A stretch of DNA of 6,472 nucleotides from an uncultured Chloroflexota bacterium (lineage in GTDB: Bacteria > Chloroflexota > Dehalococcoidia > SAR202 > UBA11138), in assembly GCA_913046025.1 (NCBI GenBank), contig CAJWRP010000134.1, positions 1 to 6,472 on the forward strand, written 5' to 3'. Below the pieces are notes generated by a model, which had not been told where the DNA came from, ran no database searches, and saw only the letters and a list, made by a program, of their open reading frames with translations. Position numbers and translations under genes: made by a program. Positions 1-5,471 of the stretch are shown here, in pieces; within the stretch, counting starts at the first letter, position 1, and each line of letters begins with the position of its first letter.

Positions 1-33
1 AGTGGTGAGTGGTGAGTGGTGAGTGGTGAGTGG
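1..33. repeat. Short tandem repeat, 7-bp unit AGTGGTG
   Basis: Four full copies of AGTGGTG plus a partial fifth run from the first base to about position 33, then break down into AGAGGG. The repeat is cut by the window edge, so its full length is unknown. On the minus strand it reads as CACCACT units and lies just after a plausible splice donor at 42-43, so it probably sits in a eukaryotic intron. Nothing like it occurs in the bacterial part of the window. Confidence 0.9.
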
Positions 34-35
34 AG

Positions 36-47
36 AGGGTTACCTTC
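36..47 (-). other. Putative 5' splice donor of the kinesin gene
   Basis: On the minus strand the coding frame reads ...GAG AAG then GTAACC, close to the donor consensus MAG|GTRAGT. Kinesins usually continue at this point with a Gly-rich segment leading to the Arg and SSRSH motifs. The sequence instead goes straight into low-complexity CACCACT repeats, so a phase-0 intron starting at 43 is the simplest reading. No acceptor lies inside the window to confirm it. Confidence 0.5.
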
Positions 48-589
48 TCCACGAGTGTCGTGAGGCCGGCCGCAGAGTGGATGCGCTCGGTGGCGGCGCC
101 GACGACGATGAAGTCACCGTCGCTCGACTCGCGCAGTGATAGCTCGGGCAGCGCACGGCCGCCCGCGGGCACACCCTTGACGTCGGCCGCGAGTAGGTCG
201 TAGACTCGGTGCGCGAAGATCTCGACGTAAGTGGCATGGATCTGGTACTCACGCTCGCCCTGGCGCGTCTGGCTGGCGAAGCGACGGAAGAGCTCGGCGC
301 AGAGCTGCGGCACGATGCCGTCCAGCTTGCTCGGGCAGCGGCCGCCCTCTGCGCCCAGCATCGAGAAGGTCTTGCCTGAGCCGGTCTCGCCGTACGCGAA
401 AAGGCACGAGTGCTGCCCGCCAAGCGCCGCCAGCGGCCCATTCCGTAGCGGATCGATCGTCCCGTGCGCCTCAATGAGCACATCCGCTCGCCCAGCCTCG
501 ACCGCATTCACCGCCGGGCACAGCCCCTGCTCCTCCGGGAACTCGTGCACAGCCTGCGCGTGGTGCAACACGCTGAATCGCTCAATCAT
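44..589 (-). CDS. Kinesin motor domain fragment (eukaryotic exon, partial)
   Basis: Read on the minus strand, this frame encodes part of a kinesin motor ATPase, which moves along microtubules. The diagnostic segment is LFAYGETGSGKTFSMLG, with the P-loop GETGSGKT encoded at 391-368; kinesins normally have FAYGQTGSGKT here. Downstream come DGIVPQLCAELF and ATYVEIFAHRVYDLL, matching the conserved kinesin stretch that ends in Y-x-E-I-Y-N-E-x-(V/I)-x-D-L-L. About 182 codons are present; a full motor domain is about 330-350, and the switch I (SSRSH) and switch II (DLAGSE) parts are missing. The frame stays open upstream to 685; the in-frame ATG at 589 marks only the limit of what I can support and is not a proven start. 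The exon probably ends at AAG (46-44) before a GT donor. GC is about 67-73% in two counted blocks, against 45-53% in the bacterial part. The P-loop Gln is replaced by Glu and the upstream segment is divergent. The family call is firm; the subfamily is unknown. Confidence 0.85.
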
Positions 590-680
590 CGCCGCCGGGT
601 CGCGCCGTCCCCCATCGTCGCCCAGAACTTGATCTCCGCCTGCGACCGCATGGAAGCTCCCCGTTTTGGTGTATTCCCAG

Positions 681-697
681 ACTAATTACCGGTTCGC
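681..697. repeat. Left arm of a 17/18-bp inverted repeat
   Basis: ACTAATTACCGGTTCGC here is the reverse complement of the arm at 1169-1186, except that the other arm has one extra G (CCGGG against CCGG). The arm covers the last codons and stop of the 156-aa ORF and lies next to the switch from bacterial to eukaryotic-looking sequence. No transposase is encoded between the arms, so this is not called a mobile element. Confidence 0.7.
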
Positions 698-1156
698 CCG
701 CCGGCGCTCGGCTCGCGACGGTGGCACCTCCACAGGCCACACCGATTCCGCCTTGCAGTCCTCACCCTCTTTCAGCTCGCGTAGGTCGGTGAGGTACACC
801 TCACGCGCCGGCTCCTCCGCCGCATTCACGTTGTTCTCGTGCATCCACGTGTGCACGGATTTCGATGAATCAAAGAGGTGCACAACTGTGGCGACCATAA
901 CGTTAGCGCCATCTTTTGCATCGGATTTGCCAGCAAATTCTCGCATAAATCCGTTGATGCGTCCGATCTCCTGGTATCGCTTAGCGTTGCTGCCAGGAAA
1001 CCCCTGGTCAGCCATCATCTTGTTTGTGAGGGGACCTTCGCGACCTATCTTATAGCTCTCGAACTCTGAAGGCAGGTCGGCCTGAGCCAGTGCCATTAGC
1101 TGCAAATCTTCTTCCGATACGTCGGATGTAGCACGCTGTAACGGGGTGGTAGTCAA
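686..1156 (-). CDS. Hypothetical protein, 156 aa, probably with a truncated or replaced C-terminus
   Basis: The start is TTG, chosen because a good Shine-Dalgarno AGGAG (1164-1168) lies exactly 7 nt upstream and no ATG is near. The protein is soluble, with no signal peptide or membrane segment. An acidic N-terminus leads into a middle part with GFPGSNAKRYQEIGRINGFM (residues 52-71) and VMVATVVHLFDSS (86-98). The tail is unlike the rest: from about residue 140 it runs into SRAERRRANR, in DNA that becomes GC-rich. The last codons and the stop fall within an inverted-repeat arm, beyond which the same frame leads into the kinesin fragment. My reading is that the native C-terminus was lost at a sequence junction around 690-740. 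I do not recognise the family with certainty; the middle part resembles hypothetical proteins I associate with uncultured Chloroflexota, but that is memory and not evidence. It follows the Asp-box gene after 102 bp on the same strand. Confidence 0.7.
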   Translation of the reverse strand: MTTTPLQRATSDVSEEDLQLMALAQADLPSEFESYKIGREGPLTNKMMADQGFPGSNAKRYQEIGRINGFMREFAGKSDAKDGANVMVATVVHLFDSSKSVHTWMHENNVNAAEEPAREVYLTDLRELKEGEDCKAESVWPVEVPPSRAERRRANR

Positions 1157-1163
1157 GTAATGT

Positions 1164-1168
1164 CTCCT
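1164..1168 (-). promoter_or_regulatory. Shine-Dalgarno AGGAG setting a TTG start
   Basis: AGGAG on the minus strand lies 7 nt before TTG at 1156. Four of the six bacterial starts assigned in this window show the same 7-nt spacing, which supports TTG as the true initiation codon of the 156-aa protein. Confidence 0.65.
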
Positions 1169-1186
1169 GCGAACCCGGTAATTAGT
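1169..1186. repeat. Right arm of a 17/18-bp inverted repeat
   Basis: GCGAACCCGGTAATTAGT pairs with the arm at 681-697 apart from one extra base. It lies in the 102-bp gap upstream of the 156-aa gene, directly beside that gene's Shine-Dalgarno. Together the arms bracket about 470 bp that hold only this ORF. I see no terminator or convincing promoter in the rest of the gap (1187-1258), which is AT-rich. Confidence 0.7.
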
Positions 1187-1258
1187 TATCGAACCTTGAA
1201 ATTCTTACATTCTAATGATAACTCAAACCAGCTAAGCAAGTATGCCTTTGCGTCCAAT

Positions 1259-2305
1259 TTAGCCGCAGACCATGGGATAGACGTGAAGGCTTCGGGACAT
1301 TTCCACAGGAATTTGGCTTGATGCCCAACTGTCTCCACCGTTACTGCTGGCGAAGAAATGGCCGTAGTTTGTTGTGCAAAAAATTCTGTCTGGTGCGGTC
1401 TTATCTATTGCCACCTGGAACATCCGACCAGGAGGAGTGTCACCCAGGTCCAGCTTTTCCCAGGTATCACCCAGATCGCGAGTGCGGTAGACGGCTCCGG
1501 CTTCTTCGGTGCCTGCGGGAGCTCCGCCACCACCAGCGCCTGCAGCCAGGTAGATCGTTTTGGGATCGTCGGGTGCGATGGTCAGACCTCGGCAGTAGGA
1601 GCCGCCGGGAAACATCTCTTCGAAACGCATGTGTTCCCAGTGCTTGCCCCTATCTGGACTACGGAACATTGCCACCTGCGCGATGATGAACACCGTACCT
1701 GGTGCGGCAGAGCTTACCTGCACGCCGTGCAGATCAACGGTGTGATTATCTCTGTACAGGCCGTCAGTGATGGAGTCCCAGCTTTCACCGCCATCGCGAC
1801 TGGCCAGCAACCCGCCAACTTCGATGGACGCGTAAACGTCGTTCGGGTCCGAGGGGTCCACTGCTATGCCAATCACTCGTTTGGCCAGTGGCGGCATGTA
1901 GGTGGTCACGTTGGGATAATGGATTCGACTTGTGTCCGCCTGCTTCCAGCTTTCGCCGCCGTCATAGGACGTGTATATGGAACAGGGTTCGTATCCAGCA
2001 AAAATGATGTCTGGATTGCTGGGGTGAAATGCCAATGACCAGACGTCCTGCTTGGGAGCATTCAAGGCATGCCAGTTCTCGCCGCGATCGTCGCTGCGAT
2101 AAACGCCAGACTGGGTACCGGCGTACACTGTGGCCGAGTTGCTGGGGTGAATGGCTAGTGCACGAACCTGGGGGTTGTCCGGGAGGCCATTGGCAATACT
2201 CTGCCAGTCGCCGCCGTTCATGCGCATCATGCCTCCCTGGGCCAGGTTGTCGCCTTCACCGCCTAAGCCGACGTACACGTAGGTCTGATGGTTGGCTGTA
2301 GTCAT
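1259..2305 (-). CDS. Asp-box (BNR) beta-propeller protein, sialidase/Ycf48-like fold
   Basis: A 348-aa protein built from Asp-box repeats of the form S-x-D-x-G-x-x-W, the turn motif of sialidases, sortilins and Ycf48-type propellers. Copies are visible at about residues 71-78 (SDDRGENW), 113-120 (SYDGGESW), 169-176 (SRDGGESW), 216-223 (SPDRGKHW), 275-282 (TRDLGDTW) and 320-327 (SSNGGDSW). A degenerate seventh lies near 27-34 (MNGGDW). Each blade also carries a phrase such as VRALAIHPSNSATVYAG. Six to seven blades would form one complete propeller. There is no signal peptide or anchor, so the product should be cytoplasmic, unlike secreted sialidases. I see no sialidase Arg triad or FRIP motif, so enzyme activity should not be assumed; a binding or scaffold role is as likely. 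The ATG has GAGAGAGG upstream with 7-nt spacing. It follows the dihydroxyphthalate-decarboxylase-like gene after 59 bp. Confidence 0.9.
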   Translation of the reverse strand: MTTANHQTYVYVGLGGEGDNLAQGGMMRMNGGDWQSIANGLPDNPQVRALAIHPSNSATVYAGTQSGVYRSDDRGENWHALNAPKQDVWSLAFHPSNPDIIFAGYEPCSIYTSYDGGESWKQADTSRIHYPNVTTYMPPLAKRVIGIAVDPSDPNDVYASIEVGGLLASRDGGESWDSITDGLYRDNHTVDLHGVQVSSAAPGTVFIIAQVAMFRSPDRGKHWEHMRFEEMFPGGSYCRGLTIAPDDPKTIYLAAGAGGGGAPAGTEEAGAVYRTRDLGDTWEKLDLGDTPPGRMFQVAIDKTAPDRIFCTTNYGHFFASSNGGDSWASSQIPVEMSRSLHVYPMVCG

Positions 2306-2364
2306 AGTTAAGCCTCTCTCGATTTCTGTGGTTGGGTTTCCGCTACCTGTTGAGCGTCCTGTGT

Positions 2365-3303
2365 TTAGCCCTTCAGACTAAGAGTCTGTTCCGGGAACAG
2401 TTCTTCGGGCCTCATGGGCGCTGGTATTATCCCCTGGTCGACGTTGAACTCAATGAACGATTCCAGCGTCCTGTAGGTGCTTTCGAAGTCATAGGGGATC
2501 GGGTCACCGCCCACGATTTCACGCATCTTTTGCTGGGCCCTGTCTTGGGGTATCGTTGCATCTTGGGTGCCCATTCCATCTATGTAAGGTTTCTTGGCTT
2601 CTGCGAACAGGAAGAAGATGTCCTCGGCTAGCCATGGCTTTTCGGACAGCAGGTCGTCCCTTACTACTAACAGATGGCTAATAGGGAAGATTCCTGTGCT
2701 AGTGTGCCAGGCCTTGTCTGCCTCATCGGCTTCGGGAAACAGGGATCGGACTTGAGGAGAATCGATCGGCCCAACCCCGATGGCGGCTTCGACCTCTCCT
2801 GCCAGAAGCATCTCGGTCACATCATTCCTTTCTGAGGATATGACGTTTGGTGGGTAGACGTACTCTTCGACATGCTCGTCACCGGACAGCACCCAAGTAA
2901 CTGAATCTAGATCTAGTCCGTACTGGGTTTTGAGAATGCCCCGAGTCCAGACGCCAGGTGTGAGCGTATAACTGCGTACTCCGATTCGCTTGCCTGTCAG
3001 ATCGCCCGCTGACTGGATGCTGGGATCGTTTCTGACGGCAATACCACCGTGGTAGAAGGCGCGGGTTAGGAAGACGGGAAGGGCGGTAAAGGACTTGCCA
3101 TAATGTCTGGCACAGAGATAGGTGGAGAGGGCCATCTCGGAGACATCAAACTCCAGGTCACGCACCATCCTGCGAAAGATCATCGGGACTGGTGTTATCT
3201 CAAAGTGCTCAAGGTCGAATCTCTCTGATTTTACGGAGCCGTCTTTGAGGCCTATTGTTTGGCCGTAGTTGCCGATTGCTGTTTTTAGGGTGAGATCTGA
3301 CAC
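2365..3303 (-). CDS. 4,5-dihydroxyphthalate decarboxylase-like protein (NMT1/periplasmic-binding-protein fold)
   Basis: A 312-aa protein starting with GTG, supported by GGAGG 7 nt upstream. It resembles the family annotated as 4,5-dihydroxyphthalate decarboxylase, whose founding members act in phthalate breakdown and share the two-lobed fold of ABC-transporter solute-binding proteins. Visible landmarks are the N-terminal DLEHFEITPVPMIFRRMVRD (30-49), the hydrophobic EMALSTYLCA (56-65) and AGDLTGKRIGVRSYTLTPGV (99-118), typical of the NMT1-like fold. EVEAAIGVGPIDSP (170-183) and a C-terminal PEELFP (299-304) follow. Length is close to the family norm of about 310-340. There is no signal peptide or lipobox, so it is more likely a cytoplasmic enzyme or binding protein than an extracellular receptor. 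No transporter subunits adjoin it. Many homologues in oligotrophic marine bacteria carry this name without biochemical proof, so the substrate is open. Confidence 0.85.
   Translation of the reverse strand: MSDLTLKTAIGNYGQTIGLKDGSVKSERFDLEHFEITPVPMIFRRMVRDLEFDVSEMALSTYLCARHYGKSFTALPVFLTRAFYHGGIAVRNDPSIQSAGDLTGKRIGVRSYTLTPGVWTRGILKTQYGLDLDSVTWVLSGDEHVEEYVYPPNVISSERNDVTEMLLAGEVEAAIGVGPIDSPQVRSLFPEADEADKAWHTSTGIFPISHLLVVRDDLLSEKPWLAEDIFFLFAEAKKPYIDGMGTQDATIPQDRAQQKMREIVGGDPIPYDFESTYRTLESFIEFNVDQGIIPAPMRPEELFPEQTLSLKG
2374..2400. other. Two overlapping perfect inverted repeats at the 3' end of a gene
   Basis: CAGACT-AAG-AGTCTG (2374-2388) and CTGTTCC-G-GGAACAG (2386-2400) are perfect palindromes sharing three bases. 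They fall in the last dozen codons of the dihydroxyphthalate-decarboxylase-like gene, just before its stop. There is no T-run on the minus strand after them, so they are not a classical terminator. They could shape the transcript end, or simply be coincidence. Confidence 0.5.
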
Positions 3304-3310
3304 GATGGCA

Positions 3311-3315
3311 CCTCC
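3311..3315 (-). promoter_or_regulatory. Shine-Dalgarno GGAGG setting a GTG start
   Basis: GGAGG on the minus strand sits 7 nt before GTG at 3303 and no in-frame ATG is close, so the GTG is preferred. The rest of the 83-bp gap (3304-3386) holds a minor GGCAG-type direct repeat around 3350-3369 and no visible terminator. Confidence 0.65.
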
Positions 3316-3386
3316 AGTGCGTATCTAGGGTTTACGACCACATGATAAGGGTGGCAGGGCAGGCAGGCAATTTGGTGTGAATTTAG

Positions 3387-4430
3387 CTACGAAAGTTCTT
3401 CTCGCACAGTGGCGACGGCGGCAGTCATGGCGCTTAGTTTACTGTAAGCCACATCGCGAGTTAGGTACTTCATGCCGCAGTCCGGCGCGACAATCAGTTG
3501 TTCGGGTCCAACATATTCCAGGGCTTTTCGAATTCTTGCAGCTAATTGTTCAGGCGTTTCTACGTTCATGTCGCCAAGGTCCAACACGCCCAATATGATG
3601 ATCTTATTGGATAGCTTTTGTAAAACCGATAAGTCTAATTTGGGTTGAGCGGCCTCAATAGAGATCTGGTCCATGTTCGCCTCAGCAAGCTCCGGCAGAA
3701 AGGAGTATGCGCCTGGCTTTCCGCTGACGACCGCCGCATATCCGAAGCAGAGGTGTAGTGCGGTGGTTCCGGTAGCACCTTCCAGAGCCTTGTTGATAAC
3801 GGGCACAGCGAACTGGCGTGCGTCTTCGACGTTGTTGCGCAGCCATGGTTCGTCTAGCTGCACTATGTCGGCACCGGCGGTGAACAGATCCAAGACTTCC
3901 TGGTTGACGCAGGCTGCGTAGTCCATGGCCAGGCTTTCGCGGTCAGGGTAATACTCGTTTTGTGCTTGTTGCGCCAAAGTAAACGGGCCCGGAACCGTGA
4001 CTTTAATGCGGCGGTCGGTGTTGCGTCGGAGAAAGCGAACGTCCTCCACCTGTACGGGGCGAGTCCTGCGAATAGGGCCGACTACCCTGGGTACGGCAAG
4101 TGGATTTCCGTTTGGCCTGATGACTTGCCCTGGCCGTTCGAGGTCCAGACCCTCTAGGGCAGTCGCGAAGCGGTTGGAGTAGCTCTCCCGGCGTACCTCG
4201 CCGTCCGTGATGATGTCGATACCAGCGCGCTCCAGGTCTCGGATGGCCAGCAGAGTTGCGTCGTCTTGGGCCTGCCGAAGAAACTCCGCCGAGACGCGCC
4301 AAAGGTCTGACACTCGAACTCGTGGCACTGTCTCTTTCATTAGGCCTTCGCGATCAATTAGCCAGTCGGGTTGTGGGTAGCTGCCGACAACGGTGGTTAG
4401 GAGCGGTTGCGGCTGTGTATTAGGTGCCAT
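3387..4430 (-). CDS. MetE-core cobalamin-independent methionine synthase family methyltransferase
   Basis: A 347-aa protein equivalent to the C-terminal catalytic half of MetE, which transfers a methyl group to a zinc-bound thiol such as homocysteine. All four zinc ligands are visible: His226 and Cys228 (ALHLCFGY), Glu259 (ISIEAAQPKLDL) and Cys318 (APDCGMKYL), matching His641, Cys643, Glu665 and Cys726 of E. coli MetE. Other family marks are TTVVGSYPQP (12-21), DGEVRRESY (76-84), VPGPFTL (146-152) and VQLDEPW (190-196). The N-terminal half of classical MetE (about 750 aa) is absent, as in archaeal MetE and short bacterial homologues. These short forms may use methyl donors other than polyglutamyl folate, so the donor is unknown. 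A longer frame opens at 4499, but the ATG at 4430 is chosen because GGGGA lies 7 nt upstream and conserved sequence begins right after it. It overlaps the end of the PARG-like frame by 11 bp, suggesting coupled translation. Confidence 0.92.
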   Translation of the reverse strand: MAPNTQPQPLLTTVVGSYPQPDWLIDREGLMKETVPRVRVSDLWRVSAEFLRQAQDDATLLAIRDLERAGIDIITDGEVRRESYSNRFATALEGLDLERPGQVIRPNGNPLAVPRVVGPIRRTRPVQVEDVRFLRRNTDRRIKVTVPGPFTLAQQAQNEYYPDRESLAMDYAACVNQEVLDLFTAGADIVQLDEPWLRNNVEDARQFAVPVINKALEGATGTTALHLCFGYAAVVSGKPGAYSFLPELAEANMDQISIEAAQPKLDLSVLQKLSNKIIILGVLDLGDMNVETPEQLAARIRKALEYVGPEQLIVAPDCGMKYLTRDVAYSKLSAMTAAVATVREELS

Positions 4431-4683
4431 TGCTGCATCCCCATTGAAAGCGCATGTCAACAATATTGCCAATGAGATCTTCGGAGTTCGTAATGTCATC
4501 GAGACCCGTAGCTGCGATTCTGTTCTTCGTTTCGTTCAGGGTAACCAGGCCGGACTCGTTAACGGTGTGGAAGACCCGCCGGGTTAGCCCTGCAATTTCC
4601 GCGGCTAGCATCTGCAACATGGCCATCAGTTCGCGGTTGCCACCAAAGGCGCCACATCCCCAATAACCCGTATGAACTACCAC
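4420..4683 (-). CDS. C-terminal part of a PARG-like protein (second frame of a split gene)
   Basis: This 87-aa frame, starting at GTG 4683, opens with HTGYWGCGAFGGNRELMAML. That matches the C-terminal block of the poly(ADP-ribose) glycohydrolase catalytic domain, typically ATGNWGCGAFGGD followed by L-x-x-L-x-Q-x-x-A-A. MLQMLAAEIAG follows, as expected. In PARG this block directly follows the segment that ends the upstream frame (TAYTGFKAA), so the two frames together make one protein. GTG overlaps the upstream TGG-TAG by 7 bp and has no clear Shine-Dalgarno of its own, so independent start is doubtful. Reading through with one extra base gives the smooth join GERYAVVVHTGYWG. This suggests a one-base deletion near 4689-4694, either real or a sequencing error. 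Its end overlaps the MetE-core start by 11 bp. Confidence 0.8.
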   Translation of the reverse strand: MVVHTGYWGCGAFGGNRELMAMLQMLAAEIAGLTRRVFHTVNESGLVTLNETKNRIAATGLDDITNSEDLIGNIVDMRFQWGCSNGT

Positions 4684-5423
4684 AGCGTATCTTCTCCCTG
4701 AAGACGTGCAGACTCCAACTCTGCAGCCTTAAATCCCGTGTAGGCGGTGGTGAGTGTGGTAGACACTTGGGAAGTTGTGTATTCGGCCCACCCGTAGCCG
4801 GGGGCAGCCATCGCTATGATGTTACTTTTGGTCGGTGGTTCGATCTTGTCTGTGGCCAGCCTTGCCGTTTCTTCAGACTCAAATGAAAATTGGTTTCCAT
4901 ATAGACCATAAGGCCTGTTTAACTGGACATTGACCTCTGTCCTTATTTGGCACGACCTAGACGCACCTGACACGAGAATCGGGGTTGGGTTTCGATCTTC
5001 TACCGTAGCCGAGGGATACCCTCTGGCTTTCGAATACTCTCTTAGAGAGCCCAATACGGTATGCTCTGCCACCTGCATTTCGGCCTGAGCGAATAGACCG
5101 GTACCGTAACCGAAGAAGAGTTCGGGGTCTGCGAAATTCACATGCCATTCGGTGGCGGAAGGGTAATCAGAAACGGGCTGATAGTCGTATATATCAGCCC
5201 TGCCTTCTGTTGTTTCCAGAACGTCAATCAGACTGAAGTTGCTCGGTAAATCCATTGCTCCCCATCTGGTGAAGCCAATTTGGCCAGACAGTCTGCTTCC
5301 ATGTGGATGCGCAATATTGAAAACGAGCCTCTTGTTGGCGTCTTCAAGCTCAGGAGGGTGATCGGCCATAAGTTGCCCTGAGTCCAGAGCAACTCGCTGC
5401 ATAGGTTCGATAGTGGAGGTCAT
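4677..5423 (-). CDS. N-terminal and central part of a divergent poly(ADP-ribose) glycohydrolase-like protein
   Basis: PARG enzymes cut ribose-ribose bonds in poly(ADP-ribose) using a macrodomain-like core. This 248-aa frame carries a recognisable but altered core. VNFADPELFFGYGTGLFAQA (95-114) followed by E115 aligns with the PARG signature V-D-F-A-N...GGG-x(6-8)-QEE. Here GGG is GYG and QEE is QAE, so the first Glu is Ala while the second, which is catalytic in characterised PARGs, is kept. Later, STTLTTAYTGFKAA (221-234) matches the PARG phrase RELNKAYCGF, and NIIAMAAPGYGW (201-212) precedes it. The frame then stops just before the expected HTG-WGCGAFGG block, which lies in the next frame. 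No signal peptide is seen. The ATG at 5423 is preferred because GGGGAG lies 9 nt upstream; a second ATG at 5462 adds 13 residues but has only a crowded Shine-Dalgarno. It lies 48 bp after the EthD-like gene. Whether it is active on ADP-ribose is open. Confidence 0.75.
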   Translation of the reverse strand: MTSTIEPMQRVALDSGQLMADHPPELEDANKRLVFNIAHPHGSRLSGQIGFTRWGAMDLPSNFSLIDVLETTEGRADIYDYQPVSDYPSATEWHVNFADPELFFGYGTGLFAQAEMQVAEHTVLGSLREYSKARGYPSATVEDRNPTPILVSGASRSCQIRTEVNVQLNRPYGLYGNQFSFESEETARLATDKIEPPTKSNIIAMAAPGYGWAEYTTSQVSTTLTTAYTGFKAAELESARLQGEDTLW

Positions 5424-5432
5424 GTATTTCTG

Positions 5433-5438
5433 CTCCCC
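5433..5438 (-). promoter_or_regulatory. Shine-Dalgarno GGGGAG deciding the PARG-like start
   Basis: GGGGAG lies 9 nt before the ATG at 5423. The alternative ATG at 5462 has AGAGG only 2 nt away, which is too close for efficient initiation. The 48-bp gap to the upstream EthD-like gene holds nothing else. Confidence 0.5.
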
Positions 5439-5471
5439 AGTATCCAGGCAAATCGAAGTCATTGCCTCTTT

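Noticed and set aside
1..33. CRISPR array
   Set aside because: The units are 7 bp and directly adjacent with no spacers, so this is a simple tandem repeat.
40..507. Minus-strand open frame of 155 codons rich in Ser, Arg and Ala
   Set aside because: It overlaps the kinesin-coding frame on the same strand in another phase, and its low-complexity composition is typical of a shadow frame in GC-rich DNA.
681..1186. Insertion sequence bounded by inverted repeats
   Set aside because: The enclosed ORF has no transposase features and no target duplication is visible. The arms are reported only as a repeat.
1187..1258. Promoter in the AT-rich gap upstream of the 156-aa gene
   Set aside because: Weak -10-like strings (TAGAAT, TAAGAAT) occur on the minus strand but no -35 box stands at a proper distance.
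1358..2038. Plus-strand open frame of 226 codons
   Set aside because: It lies wholly opposite the Asp-box gene, whose repeats are unmistakable, and shows no family features.
2374..2400. Rho-independent terminator after the dihydroxyphthalate-decarboxylase-like gene
   Set aside because: The stems lie before the stop codon and no T-run follows on the minus strand.
4431..4499. Longer N-terminus for the MetE-core protein, starting at 4499
   Set aside because: The extra 23 residues lie inside the PARG-like C-terminal frame, and the ATG at 4430 has its own GGGGA site at 7 nt. Although the extension looks mildly hydrophobic, it is not a credible signal peptide in this context.
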